Origin: Pseudomonadales bacterium
GTDB taxonomy: Bacteria > Pseudomonadota > Gammaproteobacteria > Pseudomonadales > Litorivicinaceae
NCBI GenBank assembly: GCA_012269655.1
Contig: JAAXJV010000054.1
Span: 1 to 5,670 of the forward strand
Direction: 5' to 3'
DNA length: 5,670 nt
Shown: piece by piece, positions 1-4,955 of the stretch
Position numbering within the stretch: position 1 is the stretch's first letter
How the letters are laid out: the number at the start of each line of letters is the position of its first letter
Program-made: the position numbers and the translations under genes
The notes under the pieces: model-generated
Seen by the model: the letters and a program-made list of their open reading frames with translations, nothing else
Told to the model about the DNA's origin: nothing
Database searches by the model: none

Positions 1-49
1 CGGGCTCATAACCCGAAGGTCGTCAGTTCAAATCTGGCCCCCGCTACCA
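1..49 (+). tRNA. tRNA-fMet (CAU), 3' part; 5' end outside window
   Basis: The window opens inside an initiator tRNA. Visible are the anticodon arm (CGGG 1-4 / CCCG 12-15) with loop CTCATAA and anticodon CAT at 7-9, a T arm (GTCAG 22-26, loop TTCAAAT, CTGGC 34-38), the 3' acceptor strand and an encoded CCA at 47-49. The three stacked G-C pairs next to the anticodon loop (2-4/12-14) are the known hallmark of bacterial initiator tRNA, so fMet is preferred over elongator Met. The T stem carries an A-T pair where E. coli has G-C, a compensated change. Position 72 is T rather than the A of E. coli. The first ~28 bases, including position 1, are not visible. Confidence 0.95.
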
Positions 50-52
50 ATT

Positions 53-113
53 AAACCCGGTAGGGATTGTCAACAAAAGCGAAGCGAAGTTGATAACCCC
101 TACCGGGTTTTTT
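53..113 (+). terminator. Strong intrinsic terminator of the tRNA-fMet transcript
   Basis: Thirteen consecutive pairs (53-65 with 98-110) are extended, after one A/C mismatch, by eight more (67-74 with 89-96, including one G-T). This gives a ~22-bp hairpin with a 14-nt loop at 75-88 (AAAAGCGAAGCGAA). A run of six Ts (108-113) follows, partly inside the stem. It lies 3 nt after the CCA end and clearly ends the tRNA transcript. The loop contains a tandem GCGAA repeat. Confidence 0.92.
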
Positions 114-141
114 ATTGCCTGCTTGGTCAAAATTGGGCTGA

Positions 142-212
142 CGACCGTAGGTCGACAGTTTGCCTACAGGAGGTAGGTACACCGCGGAGGCCATGGATGG
201 CCGAGAGCGGTG
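142..212. repeat. Three consecutive small hairpins; candidate intergenic repeat element
   Basis: Three inverted repeats follow one another: CGACC 142-146 / GGTCG 150-154; CCTAC 163-167 / GTAGG 173-177; and a two-tier hairpin CACCGC 180-185 / GCGGTG 207-212 enclosing GGCCAT 189-194 / ATGGCC 197-202. A second GTAGG at 147-151 could pair with the same CCTAC, so alternative folds exist. The block lies between the tRNA terminator and the 3' end of the minus-strand gene ending at 223, with no T run on either strand, so it is not a simple terminator. Tandem hairpins of this kind are typical of dispersed intergenic (REP/BIME-like) elements. Copy number cannot be seen from this window. Confidence 0.5.
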
Positions 213-222
213 CCACTTCAAT

Positions 223-666
223 TCACCGGCGATCGAAAGAGTCACCCCCACTCAACCTCGAATACTCATCCAGGAACTCTTGCATCGCTCCCTGAGTTTC
301 CGCCACCAGACCAAACCGGCGCCCCTGCTCCTGCTTCAACTCAAGCAAAGCCGCCTGCTCTGCTCGAACATCGAGGAACATCGAACCCAGATAGTGAAAC
401 AGTTGGGTCAAATCGTCTTTGCCTTGCTCGGAGTTGAATTGAGCAAGCTCGCTATCACTGAGTCGTGCCTCATCAAAGCCCAACTCAATCAGCACCACCT
501 CGGACTGACCGGAGCGTTTGTCCGCCCATTCCTCAAGCGCATCCGGAAGCCCACCTCGATAAAAATCCGCGAGGCTGATCACGGCATCCATACCCACATG
601 CTCCGCAAAGCAATCTTCTGTATTAATGCGCCAGCATTCTGGATTCATGAAGTCGTCTAGCATCAT
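223..666 (-). CDS. Hypothetical acidic protein, 147 aa
   Basis: No family is recognised. The start at 666 is supported by a Shine-Dalgarno AAGGA 9 nt upstream; a second ATG follows immediately (MMLDDF). The protein is acidic and has no signal peptide or membrane segment, so it is probably cytoplasmic. The N-terminal third has an aromatic, acidic character with three Trp. Residues ~85-140 are rich in Leu, Ala, Gln and Glu and probably helical, possibly coiled coil. The gene is 28 nt downstream of the 80-codon ORF (695-937) on the same strand, which suggests one transcription unit. Its stop is followed by the hairpin block at 142-212. An overlapping plus-strand ORF at 160-660 lacks a start signal and reads as its antisense shadow. 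Confidence 0.75.
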   Translation of the reverse strand: MMLDDFMNPECWRINTEDCFAEHVGMDAVISLADFYRGGLPDALEEWADKRSGQSEVVLIELGFDEARLSDSELAQFNSEQGKDDLTQLFHYLGSMFLDVRAEQAALLELKQEQGRRFGLVAETQGAMQEFLDEYSRLSGGDSFDRR

Positions 667-694
667 GCTCTAATTTCCTTAACAGACAGCGTGC

Positions 695-937
695 CTAGCG
701 CCACTTTGCCCCCAACTGGATCTTAACCATCGCATCTCGAAAGCCTTTTGAGGGGTTCATCTCTCCATCACAGGCCCAATGCAACAACCGGCTGGCCTCT
801 GTGTCACGCCCCTCGGCCTTTAAAGAGAAGTAAACCTGAAACAGTTCAGACTCACCCAATAGCCCCTTATCCAATTCGAACATCCAGCTCTGCGACCACT
901 GAACTCTGTTCAGCCTCCCGCAATTGCTGACTTTCAT
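695..937 (-). CDS. Hypothetical ORF, 80 codons; probably the C-terminal part of a frameshifted membrane protein
   Basis: The last ~60 residues (from MFELDKG, ATG at 883) look like genuine protein: a mixed, helix-prone stretch ending NPSKGFRDAMVKIQLGAKWR. The first ~18 codons from the ATG at 937 overlap the 47-codon membrane ORF (867-1010) in another frame and look less protein-like. No Shine-Dalgarno precedes either ATG, whereas the upstream membrane ORF has a good one. The simplest reading is one ~100-aa gene of N-terminal anchor plus soluble domain in which a +1 shift near 869-890 separates the halves. Translational coupling or programmed frameshifting would be alternatives. No family is recognised. 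The 147-aa gene follows 28 nt downstream. Confidence 0.55.
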   Translation of the reverse strand: MKVSNCGRLNRVQWSQSWMFELDKGLLGESELFQVYFSLKAEGRDTEASRLLHWACDGEMNPSKGFRDAMVKIQLGAKWR

Positions 938-1010
938 AGAGGGTGTAGGCCACGAGGCCAGCGAAGGTCAGAACCAGCGCACTAATTACCCATTTGATGG
1001 TCTTGATCAT
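867..1010 (-). CDS. Small single-pass membrane ORF, 47 aa; N-terminal half of the frameshifted gene
   Basis: The ATG at 1008-1010 has GGAG 7 nt upstream (1018-1021). The product starts MIKTIKWVISALVLTFAGLV, then AYTLYESQQLREAEQ. Two lysines precede a hydrophobic segment at about residues 7-25, followed by a hydrophilic helical stretch. This is a typical uncleaved N-terminal anchor with its C terminus in the periplasm or cytoplasm (not determinable). It stops at TAA 867-869, well inside the 80-codon ORF, which lies in the +1 frame. Both frames encode Glu-Leu-Asp within the overlap, from two near-identical 9-nt segments (869-877 and 882-890) offset by 13 nt. Deleting one 13-nt unit would join the frames as ...VVAELDKGLLG.... 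It could also be a real 47-aa protein translated alone. Confidence 0.5.
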   Translation of the reverse strand: MIKTIKWVISALVLTFAGLVAYTLYESQQLREAEQSSVVAELDVRIG

Positions 1011-1037
1011 TCCGAAGCTCCAGTCGTTTCACCCACC

Positions 1038-1115
1038 TTACCCTATATGACTAGCACCGTGACCGAAGTACCAGTTCAAATTCTCCCAATGACCTATATT
1101 CATTTCATCAGACAA
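1038..1115 (-). CDS. Possible 25-codon peptide ORF ahead of the minus-strand genes
   Basis: A very strong Shine-Dalgarno-like GGAGGAG lies on the minus strand at 1128-1134. The nearest start downstream is TTG at 1113-1115, giving LSDEMNIGHWENLNWYFGHG plus five residues and a TAA at 1038-1040, 27 nt before the next ATG (1010). Composition is aromatic- and glycine-rich with no membrane segment. The 12-nt spacing and TTG start are suboptimal, and an in-frame ATG at 1103 is 24 nt from the SD, so translation is uncertain. It may be a leader peptide, the remnant of a longer gene, or chance. Confidence 0.25.
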   Translation of the reverse strand: MSDEMNIGHWENLNWYFGHGASHIG

Positions 1116-1154
1116 ATTTATTTTGATCTCCTCCGAAGCGCAGCAACGCTTCTT

Positions 1155-1189
1155 AGCCCCGGCCCTCCATCTACGTCGGGGCTTTTTTT
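1155..1189 (+). terminator. Intrinsic terminator reading rightward, with no obvious gene upstream
   Basis: AGCCCCG (1155-1161) pairs with CGGGGCT (1177-1183) around a 15-nt loop, followed by seven Ts (1183-1189). A further 6-bp hairpin, GAAGCG 1135-1140 / CGCTTC 1147-1152, sits directly upstream. It would end a plus-strand transcript, but the nearest annotated plus-strand feature upstream is the tRNA, already terminated at 113. It therefore implies a short plus-strand transcript or a remnant. Confidence 0.7.
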
Positions 1190-1195
1190 AGGCCC

Positions 1196-1223
1196 AAAAA
1201 AAAGCCCAATCGATGATTGGGCT
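1196..1223 (-). terminator. Intrinsic terminator reading leftward
   Basis: AGCCCAATC (1203-1211) pairs with GATTGGGCT (1215-1223), a perfect 9-bp stem with a 3-nt loop. On the minus strand the stem is followed by eight Ts (complement of A 1196-1203). It faces minus-strand transcription from the right, where no protein gene lies on that strand before 3098. Its U tract and that of the plus-facing terminator are themselves complementary (GGGCTTTTTTT 1179-1189 / AAAAAAAGCCC 1197-1207). Confidence 0.75.
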
Positions 1224-1350
1224 GAGGCCTTAGAGAAAATCAAAAAGGTTAATGGACTAAAGGAAGAATAGACCGCTACTCAATAAGCGCCAATTGTCCA
1301 GGTACTAGAGCAGTTACGAATTAAGCCATGCAGATTCGTAACGCCGCGAG
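1196..1350 (-). ncRNA. Candidate ~150-nt small RNA or attenuated leader
   Basis: This is inferred from three aligned signals. A promoter-like pair at 1357-1385 predicts a minus-strand start near 1350. A perfect 9-bp stem (GTTACGAAT 1313-1321 / ATTCGTAAC 1334-1342, 12-nt loop) would sit at the very 5' end of the RNA. A terminator with a U8 tail ends it at 1196. The middle ~90 nt is pyrimidine-rich with no convincing ORF; the longest ATG frame is 14 codons. The layout of 5' stem-loop, open middle and Rho-independent end resembles trans-acting sRNAs. Because minus-strand genes begin about 80-190 nt beyond the terminator, the same RNA could instead be a leader that read-through converts into their mRNA. 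No known RNA family is recognised. Confidence 0.35.
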
Positions 1351-1356
1351 AACTGC

Positions 1357-1385
1357 ATAACAATTTTCTTAACCCTTCCTTTCAA
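1357..1385 (-). promoter_or_regulatory. Sigma70-like promoter for the candidate minus-strand RNA
   Basis: On the minus strand, TTGAAA (1380-1385) matches the -35 consensus at 5 of 6 positions. After exactly 17 nt comes TGTTAT (1357-1362), 4 of 6 for the -10. The predicted start is about 1350. The -35 lies inside the upstream region of the divergent subtilase gene, so the two promoters would overlap. Confidence 0.4.
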
Positions 1386-1437
1386 AGCTCCCCTATACCC
1401 CTCAAATTATTCATTCTGGACTACTGTGGGGAGACAG

Positions 1438-2580
1438 ATGCGTTTTACGACGGGTTTTATCGTTGTGATTACCGCCGGGCTCATTGGCTGCGGCGGTGGT
1501 GGAGGCTCGGGTGGTTCCAATGTCACCCCCAGCGCCAGCCTGCAAGGGAACCCTGTCAACACAGTCGCGCCAGATATCGCGACCTATGACTACAGCTTGG
1601 GTACGCCGTCGAACGAGGCCGACGCGAGAGCTGCTCTGTATGACACCAGCCTCTTTTCGTTGCCCTATACCAGCGTGTATGGCTCGCCCAGCTTCGCTTC
1701 GCTGAGCGCTGCCAATAACAGCATCAACTCCGGGCAAGACCCGCGACCGTCTCGAGACACCAACGCAACTCAAGCCTGGGCCCATGGCTGGAGTGGCAAA
1801 GGCGTCGATGTCCGAATCGTTGATGACTTTAACTCCAATGGACAAATCGACACCCACGGCGACAGTGTCAGTCTGGTCGTACACTTTGTCGCACCCGAGG
1901 CAAACCAAGGCGCGGTCGATCTCGGTGATTATGGCTCGTTCTCGTTCGATGCCGGCATCACAGCCAATAACACTGCATTTGCAGATGGATTCGAGATCGT
2001 AAACAACTCCTGGGGCGTAATCCGGGATGCCGACTACAACGACGCCTTTGATTCTGAGCTCGCGACCTACGTTGCAAACTTCAACCCCGCAAGCCAGCCC
2101 GCGGGTGCTCAAGCACTCAGTGTCTGGGCCGCCGGCAATAATGCGGCTGAATGTGAAAGCCTGGTCGGCTCGCGCCGATTAGAGGACTGTGAGTTTCTAG
2201 CCGCAACGGTCGCCGCATTAAGGGATCAAGGTGAAACGGCAGGCGAAAACTACCTTTGGGTCGGTGCAGTCCAGGACAATGCCGATATCATCACCGATTA
2301 CAGCTTAGAAGCCGGGGCATTGGCGCTCGACTTCTTAGTCGCCAATGACGACGTGCTGGCCACCGGCGATGCCGCCGGCACCAGCTTTGCCGCACCGCGA
2401 GTGGCCGGGGCCGCGGCGCTGGTGAAACAGAAATTCCCCAACCTCAACACACAACAGCTCAAGCAGGTCTTGCTACAAACCGCGACCGATTTGGGACTAT
2501 CCGGCCCGGACTCGGTTTACGGCTACGGCAAGCTCAATATCAATTCTGCCCTCTCACCGATTGGGGGATTGTCGCCATGA
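1438..2580 (+). CDS. S8 (subtilisin-like) serine peptidase, lipoprotein, 380 aa
   Basis: This is an exported serine endopeptidase. The signal peptide MRFTTGFIVVITAGLIGC ends in a lipobox (LIGC, Cys18), followed by a Gly/Ser linker and no Asp at +2, so outer-membrane lipidation is expected. The catalytic set is visible: Asp129 in VRIVDDFN, His140 in THGDSV, oxyanion Asn234 in WAAGNN, and Ser316 in GTSFAAPRVAG. The Asp-His spacing is short and Phe replaces the usual Gly after the Asp motif. Cys239 and Cys251 could form a disulfide. About 100 residues between Cys18 and the catalytic domain may be linker or propeptide. ATG 1438 is chosen because GGGGAG precedes it; an in-frame GTG at 1426 would add four residues and lacks a good SD. 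Its stop overlaps the next start (ATGA). Substrate is unknown. No downstream autotransporter domain is present, unlike NalP/SphB1 lipoprotein subtilases. Confidence 0.93.
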   Translation: MRFTTGFIVVITAGLIGCGGGGGSGGSNVTPSASLQGNPVNTVAPDIATYDYSLGTPSNEADARAALYDTSLFSLPYTSVYGSPSFASLSAANNSINSGQDPRPSRDTNATQAWAHGWSGKGVDVRIVDDFNSNGQIDTHGDSVSLVVHFVAPEANQGAVDLGDYGSFSFDAGITANNTAFADGFEIVNNSWGVIRDADYNDAFDSELATYVANFNPASQPAGAQALSVWAAGNNAAECESLVGSRRLEDCEFLAATVAALRDQGETAGENYLWVGAVQDNADIITDYSLEAGALALDFLVANDDVLATGDAAGTSFAAPRVAGAAALVKQKFPNLNTQQLKQVLLQTATDLGLSGPDSVYGYGKLNINSALSPIGGLSP

Positions 2581-3095
2581 GAGTTGGGATGGCTCTACTG
2601 ACGCTGTCGTTCCTGACCATGCCCGCACAAGCGGACATGAAACTGATCCAATTAACAGCAGATCAGACTCACCGGATGAGCGAAGTTTGGGATGGGCAAT
2701 TCCGAGCGTTGGATGGATCTCGATACGACACCTCAGCGTTCTACGAATCCAGTAGAACGACTTTTTCAGCCGCCGGCGTATTCGCTTACTCAATCACGCC
2801 TCGACTCACAGCCCTGATGCCATTTACTGCCGATGCCGGCTATCAATCATTGCTATATCAAGCGGCCCCGGGATTGGAACTGGGCTTGGGCGTTTTATGG
2901 AGCGAGGCAAATTGGAGCCTTGGCCTAGTCGGCCGTTCCTTGACTCGGGTGGGCGGCCGGGTGACCGAGCAAGCCTGCCAAGACAGCATCAACCGACAAT
3001 TTCATTGCGGCACAGGATTGCCCTGGACCGATTATCAGACACGGCAGCCGACCCTAGATAGATCAGCCACCCTATCCTTTCAACTGCGCTTTTAA
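2577..3095 (+). CDS. Small exported beta-rich protein, probable outer-membrane barrel-type partner of the subtilase, 172 aa
   Basis: The ATG overlaps the subtilase stop (ATGA, 4-nt overlap), so translation is coupled; GGGGGA lies 8 nt upstream. A Sec signal peptide, MRVGMALLTLSFLTMPAQA, has a likely cleavage after AQA-19. The mature ~153 residues contain alternating hydrophobic, aromatic beta strands (about 62-84, 99-108, 111-121) and end SATLSFQLRF. A C-terminal strand finishing in Phe is the known BAM recognition signature of outer-membrane beta proteins. Cys134 and Cys144 may pair. Only five or six strands are evident, which is few for a closed barrel, so it might oligomerise, form a minimal barrel, or serve as periplasmic partner or inhibitor of the peptidase. 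No family is recognised with certainty. The stop is 2 nt from the stop of the convergent HopJ-family gene. Confidence 0.85.
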   Translation: MRVGMALLTLSFLTMPAQADMKLIQLTADQTHRMSEVWDGQFRALDGSRYDTSAFYESSRTTFSAAGVFAYSITPRLTALMPFTADAGYQSLLYQAAPGLELGLGVLWSEANWSLGLVGRSLTRVGGRVTEQACQDSINRQFHCGTGLPWTDYQTRQPTLDRSATLSFQLRF

Positions 3096-3097
3096 GC

Positions 3098-3457
3098 CTA
3101 GTTTTTGGACGTCAGACAGCCCTCAGGAAGATCGACACCCGACCAGCCATTGACCATAAATTGACGAATATTTTGATGATCCGTTCCTTCAGGCGATGCC
3201 ATAACGGATCGATAGTGCTCGGCAAAACAGGCCAGCGTTTCGGCCTCGGTCAGGCTCTGTAAGCGCCCAAATGAAAGCACTTTGGCCGAACCCTGATTTT
3301 GATCACTGGCGTTCGTGGCTGTCCCGTTGGTAAAGGCGGTAGGCCTGTGATCGTAGTTGGCGTCAATGACGGCAATCACGTCAGAAAATTGGATGGATTC
3401 AGGCGCAGTGCGAAGGCTTTTTAGTAAGGATTCGATAGAAGTCATAGGCAGGCTCAT
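3098..3457 (-). CDS. HopJ-family protein, 119 aa
   Basis: The sequence matches the HopJ type III effector family (Pfam HopJ) over its whole length. It has the opening ESLLKSLRTAPESIQFSDVI, the core VIAVIDANYDHRPTAFTNGT, a Gln/Asn-Gln-Gly-Ser segment before KVLSFGRL, the helix LTEAETLACFAEHYRSV, and the signature GTDHQNIRQFMVNGWSGV. The family is named after a Pseudomonas syringae protein but is widespread in non-pathogenic proteobacteria. No secretion genes are nearby, so an effector role should not be assumed; the molecular function is unknown. It has no signal peptide. ATG 3457 and ATG 3445 are both possible and neither has a clear Shine-Dalgarno. It is convergent with the beta-protein gene and divergent from the glycosyltransferase. 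Confidence 0.93.
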   Translation of the reverse strand: MSLPMTSIESLLKSLRTAPESIQFSDVIAVIDANYDHRPTAFTNGTATNASDQNQGSAKVLSFGRLQSLTEAETLACFAEHYRSVMASPEGTDHQNIRQFMVNGWSGVDLPEGCLTSKN

Positions 3458-3481
3458 TGATTGAGAGATTAATGAGGCGCC

Positions 3482-3509
3482 AGCATAGAGGCTAAAACAA
3501 CAAAATCAA
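3482..3509 (-). promoter_or_regulatory. Possible promoter of the HopJ-family gene
   Basis: On the minus strand, TTGATT (3504-3509) is followed after 16 nt by TATGCT (3482-3487), each 4 of 6 against sigma70 consensus. The start would be near 3475, leaving a leader of about 20-30 nt before the ATG. The -35 overlaps a 10-bp palindrome, ATCAATTGAT (3505-3514), which could be an operator or chance. Confidence 0.35.
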
Positions 3510-3612
3510 TTGATGCCCCCCCGTCCAAGACACCTGCACTTCCCGAAAACGAAAAGGTCAATCATCCCAAACTCGCTCAACTAATCTCAATAGGAGACAA
3601 ACGAGGACTGCA

Positions 3613-4857
3613 ATGAGCGACCAAAAATCTATCCTATTTGTGCATTTCGGCGATCACGGAATCCGTGGCAGTGAGCGTGTATTAATCGACCTGATCTGCA
3701 ATTTACCAACGCGTTTTAAACCACACTTATGGACCAACAACTCCGCATTAGCCAATGAATTAAAGGGGCGTTGCGTCACGGTCACCGAAGACAGGTTCAC
3801 CCAATTATTAGGCTGGGTAGCACCACGCCTTGACATTCGAAACTATTTTTCATTGAAGCAAAAAGCCAAAACGTTGATTGAGCAAAACCATATCGATCTG
3901 ATTCACTGCAATAGTGCGGCGCCGAACCAGTGGATGTCACCGGTATCTCGAGAATGCAACGTCCCAATTGTTCTCCATCTTCATGCTCATTACCTGTTGC
4001 GCGATTTGTTGGGTCTCCGAGTGTTTTCAAATCCCTGTATCGTAAGCGCATCGCCAACGGTGACTACAGACCTTGAAAATTTTGTCGGCGCCCAGCCTTC
4101 CTACCTGACAATTACTAATGCGATCAATGGTGAACTGTTTGATGAGATATCGCCGATCGATCTCAAAAAAGAGCTTGGCCTAGACGATGAGAAACCACTC
4201 TTCATTTGTGTTGGCGCTCTGGTTCCTGCAAAAGGCCCAATGGTCTTACTCGAAGCCATCAGAGAGCTCAAACACAGGGGTGTTCGCGTGAACTTGGCAT
4301 TTGCTGGGGAGGGGATGTATCGACATGAACTTGAAACTTTCTGTTCGGAAAACGACTTAACAGACCAAGTACACTTCTTGGGGCAACGCAATGACATTGC
4401 GAACTTGCTGAGCGGAAACATTGATGGATTCATTACGCCCACCTTGTTTGAATGCTACCCCCTGGTTCTAGGAGAAGCGGGGCTTGCTGGCCTCCCAACC
4501 ATCGCGACGAATACAGGGGGGATTCCCCACATTATTGGGCATGAGAAAACCGGTTTATTGGTGGAGCCAAACGATTCGAATAGCCTTGCGTCGGCCATTG
4601 AACGTTTGGTGCTGAATCCAAAATTCCGAGAGCAACTCGGCGTTCAATTCAACGCTGATGCGAAAGACCGATTTGATATGAACCTATTCATCGACCAATT
4701 CATCGGCCTATATGAGCAAGCGCTGGAAAAGCCAGGCGAATTCACCCCGTCGCTCAAGCGCTCGGCCTGGGCAACCAAAATCGCGGTAGCAAGCCTACTC
4801 AATCGACTTCTCAAACGGATGCCTTTGCTCAAAAACATAGCAACCGCCCCGAGTTGA
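3613..4857 (+). CDS. Glycosyltransferase family 4 (GT-B fold), 414 aa
   Basis: This is a retaining sugar transferase of the GT4 type, using a nucleotide-activated sugar. The N-terminal Rossmann domain (about 1-180) has FGDHGIRGSERVLIDL, matching the acceptor-side Gly-rich loop, and the conserved His run LHLHAH (122-126). The C-terminal domain (about 190-370) has VGALVPAKGP with Lys207, AGEG (231-234), HFLGQRNDI, and the EX7E motif Glu280/Glu288 in ECYPLVLGEAGLAGLP, then NTGG and TGLLVEP. The Arg usual in VGRL is Ala here. Residues ~380-414 form a basic, amphipathic tail that may touch the inner membrane. GAGG 6 nt before the ATG supports the start. Length is normal for GT4. The gene stands alone, without other glycan genes in view, and looks more AT-rich than its neighbours. 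Donor and acceptor cannot be told; cell-surface polysaccharide or glycolipid synthesis is likely. Confidence 0.93.
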   Translation: MSDQKSILFVHFGDHGIRGSERVLIDLICNLPTRFKPHLWTNNSALANELKGRCVTVTEDRFTQLLGWVAPRLDIRNYFSLKQKAKTLIEQNHIDLIHCNSAAPNQWMSPVSRECNVPIVLHLHAHYLLRDLLGLRVFSNPCIVSASPTVTTDLENFVGAQPSYLTITNAINGELFDEISPIDLKKELGLDDEKPLFICVGALVPAKGPMVLLEAIRELKHRGVRVNLAFAGEGMYRHELETFCSENDLTDQVHFLGQRNDIANLLSGNIDGFITPTLFECYPLVLGEAGLAGLPTIATNTGGIPHIIGHEKTGLLVEPNDSNSLASAIERLVLNPKFREQLGVQFNADAKDRFDMNLFIDQFIGLYEQALEKPGEFTPSLKRSAWATKIAVASLLNRLLKRMPLLKNIATAPS

Positions 4858-4887
4858 ACAGGGCCATAGTTATTTCAACAACGCCGA

Positions 4888-4916
4888 TTGAACTGGCCTC
4901 GAAATAGAATTATAAA
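4888..4916 (+). promoter_or_regulatory. Sigma70-like promoter for the dioxygenase gene
   Basis: TTGAAC (4888-4893, 4 of 6) and TATAAA (4911-4916, 5 of 6) are separated by exactly 17 nt. The start would be near 4923, giving a leader of about 165 nt before the ATG at 5088. It lies 30 nt after the glycosyltransferase stop, so the dioxygenase probably has its own transcript. No convincing T-tailed terminator is visible between the two genes. Confidence 0.5.
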
Positions 4917-4955
4917 TCGGGCAACAGAAAGCCCTCACAGGCCAATAACAAGAAC

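Noticed and set aside
51..251. 66-codon minus-strand frame across the tRNA terminator and hairpin block
   Set aside because: It consists almost entirely of hairpin and terminator sequence and has no protein-like features or start signal.
160..660. 166-codon open frame on the plus strand
   Set aside because: It lies antisense to the better supported 147-aa gene (223-666), has no Shine-Dalgarno, and its N terminus is made of the hairpin repeats.
924..1271. 115-codon plus-strand frame whose last 20 residues (PIDDWAEALEKIKKVNGLKE) resemble an antitoxin tail
   Set aside because: The upstream codons run through two terminator hairpins and T/A tracts, and no start signal or toxin partner is visible. 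At most it is a tiny remnant.
1411..2112. 233-codon open frame on the minus strand
   Set aside because: It is antisense to the subtilase, whose catalytic motifs are unmistakable; its Val/Gly-rich composition is that of a mirror frame.
3098..3457. Type III effector interpretation of the HopJ-family protein
   Set aside because: The family is common in bacteria without type III secretion, and no secretion or chaperone genes are in view.
4853..4879. GTTGAA/TTCAAC inverted repeat after the glycosyltransferase as a terminator
   Set aside because: Only six pairs with a 15-nt loop and no T run follows.
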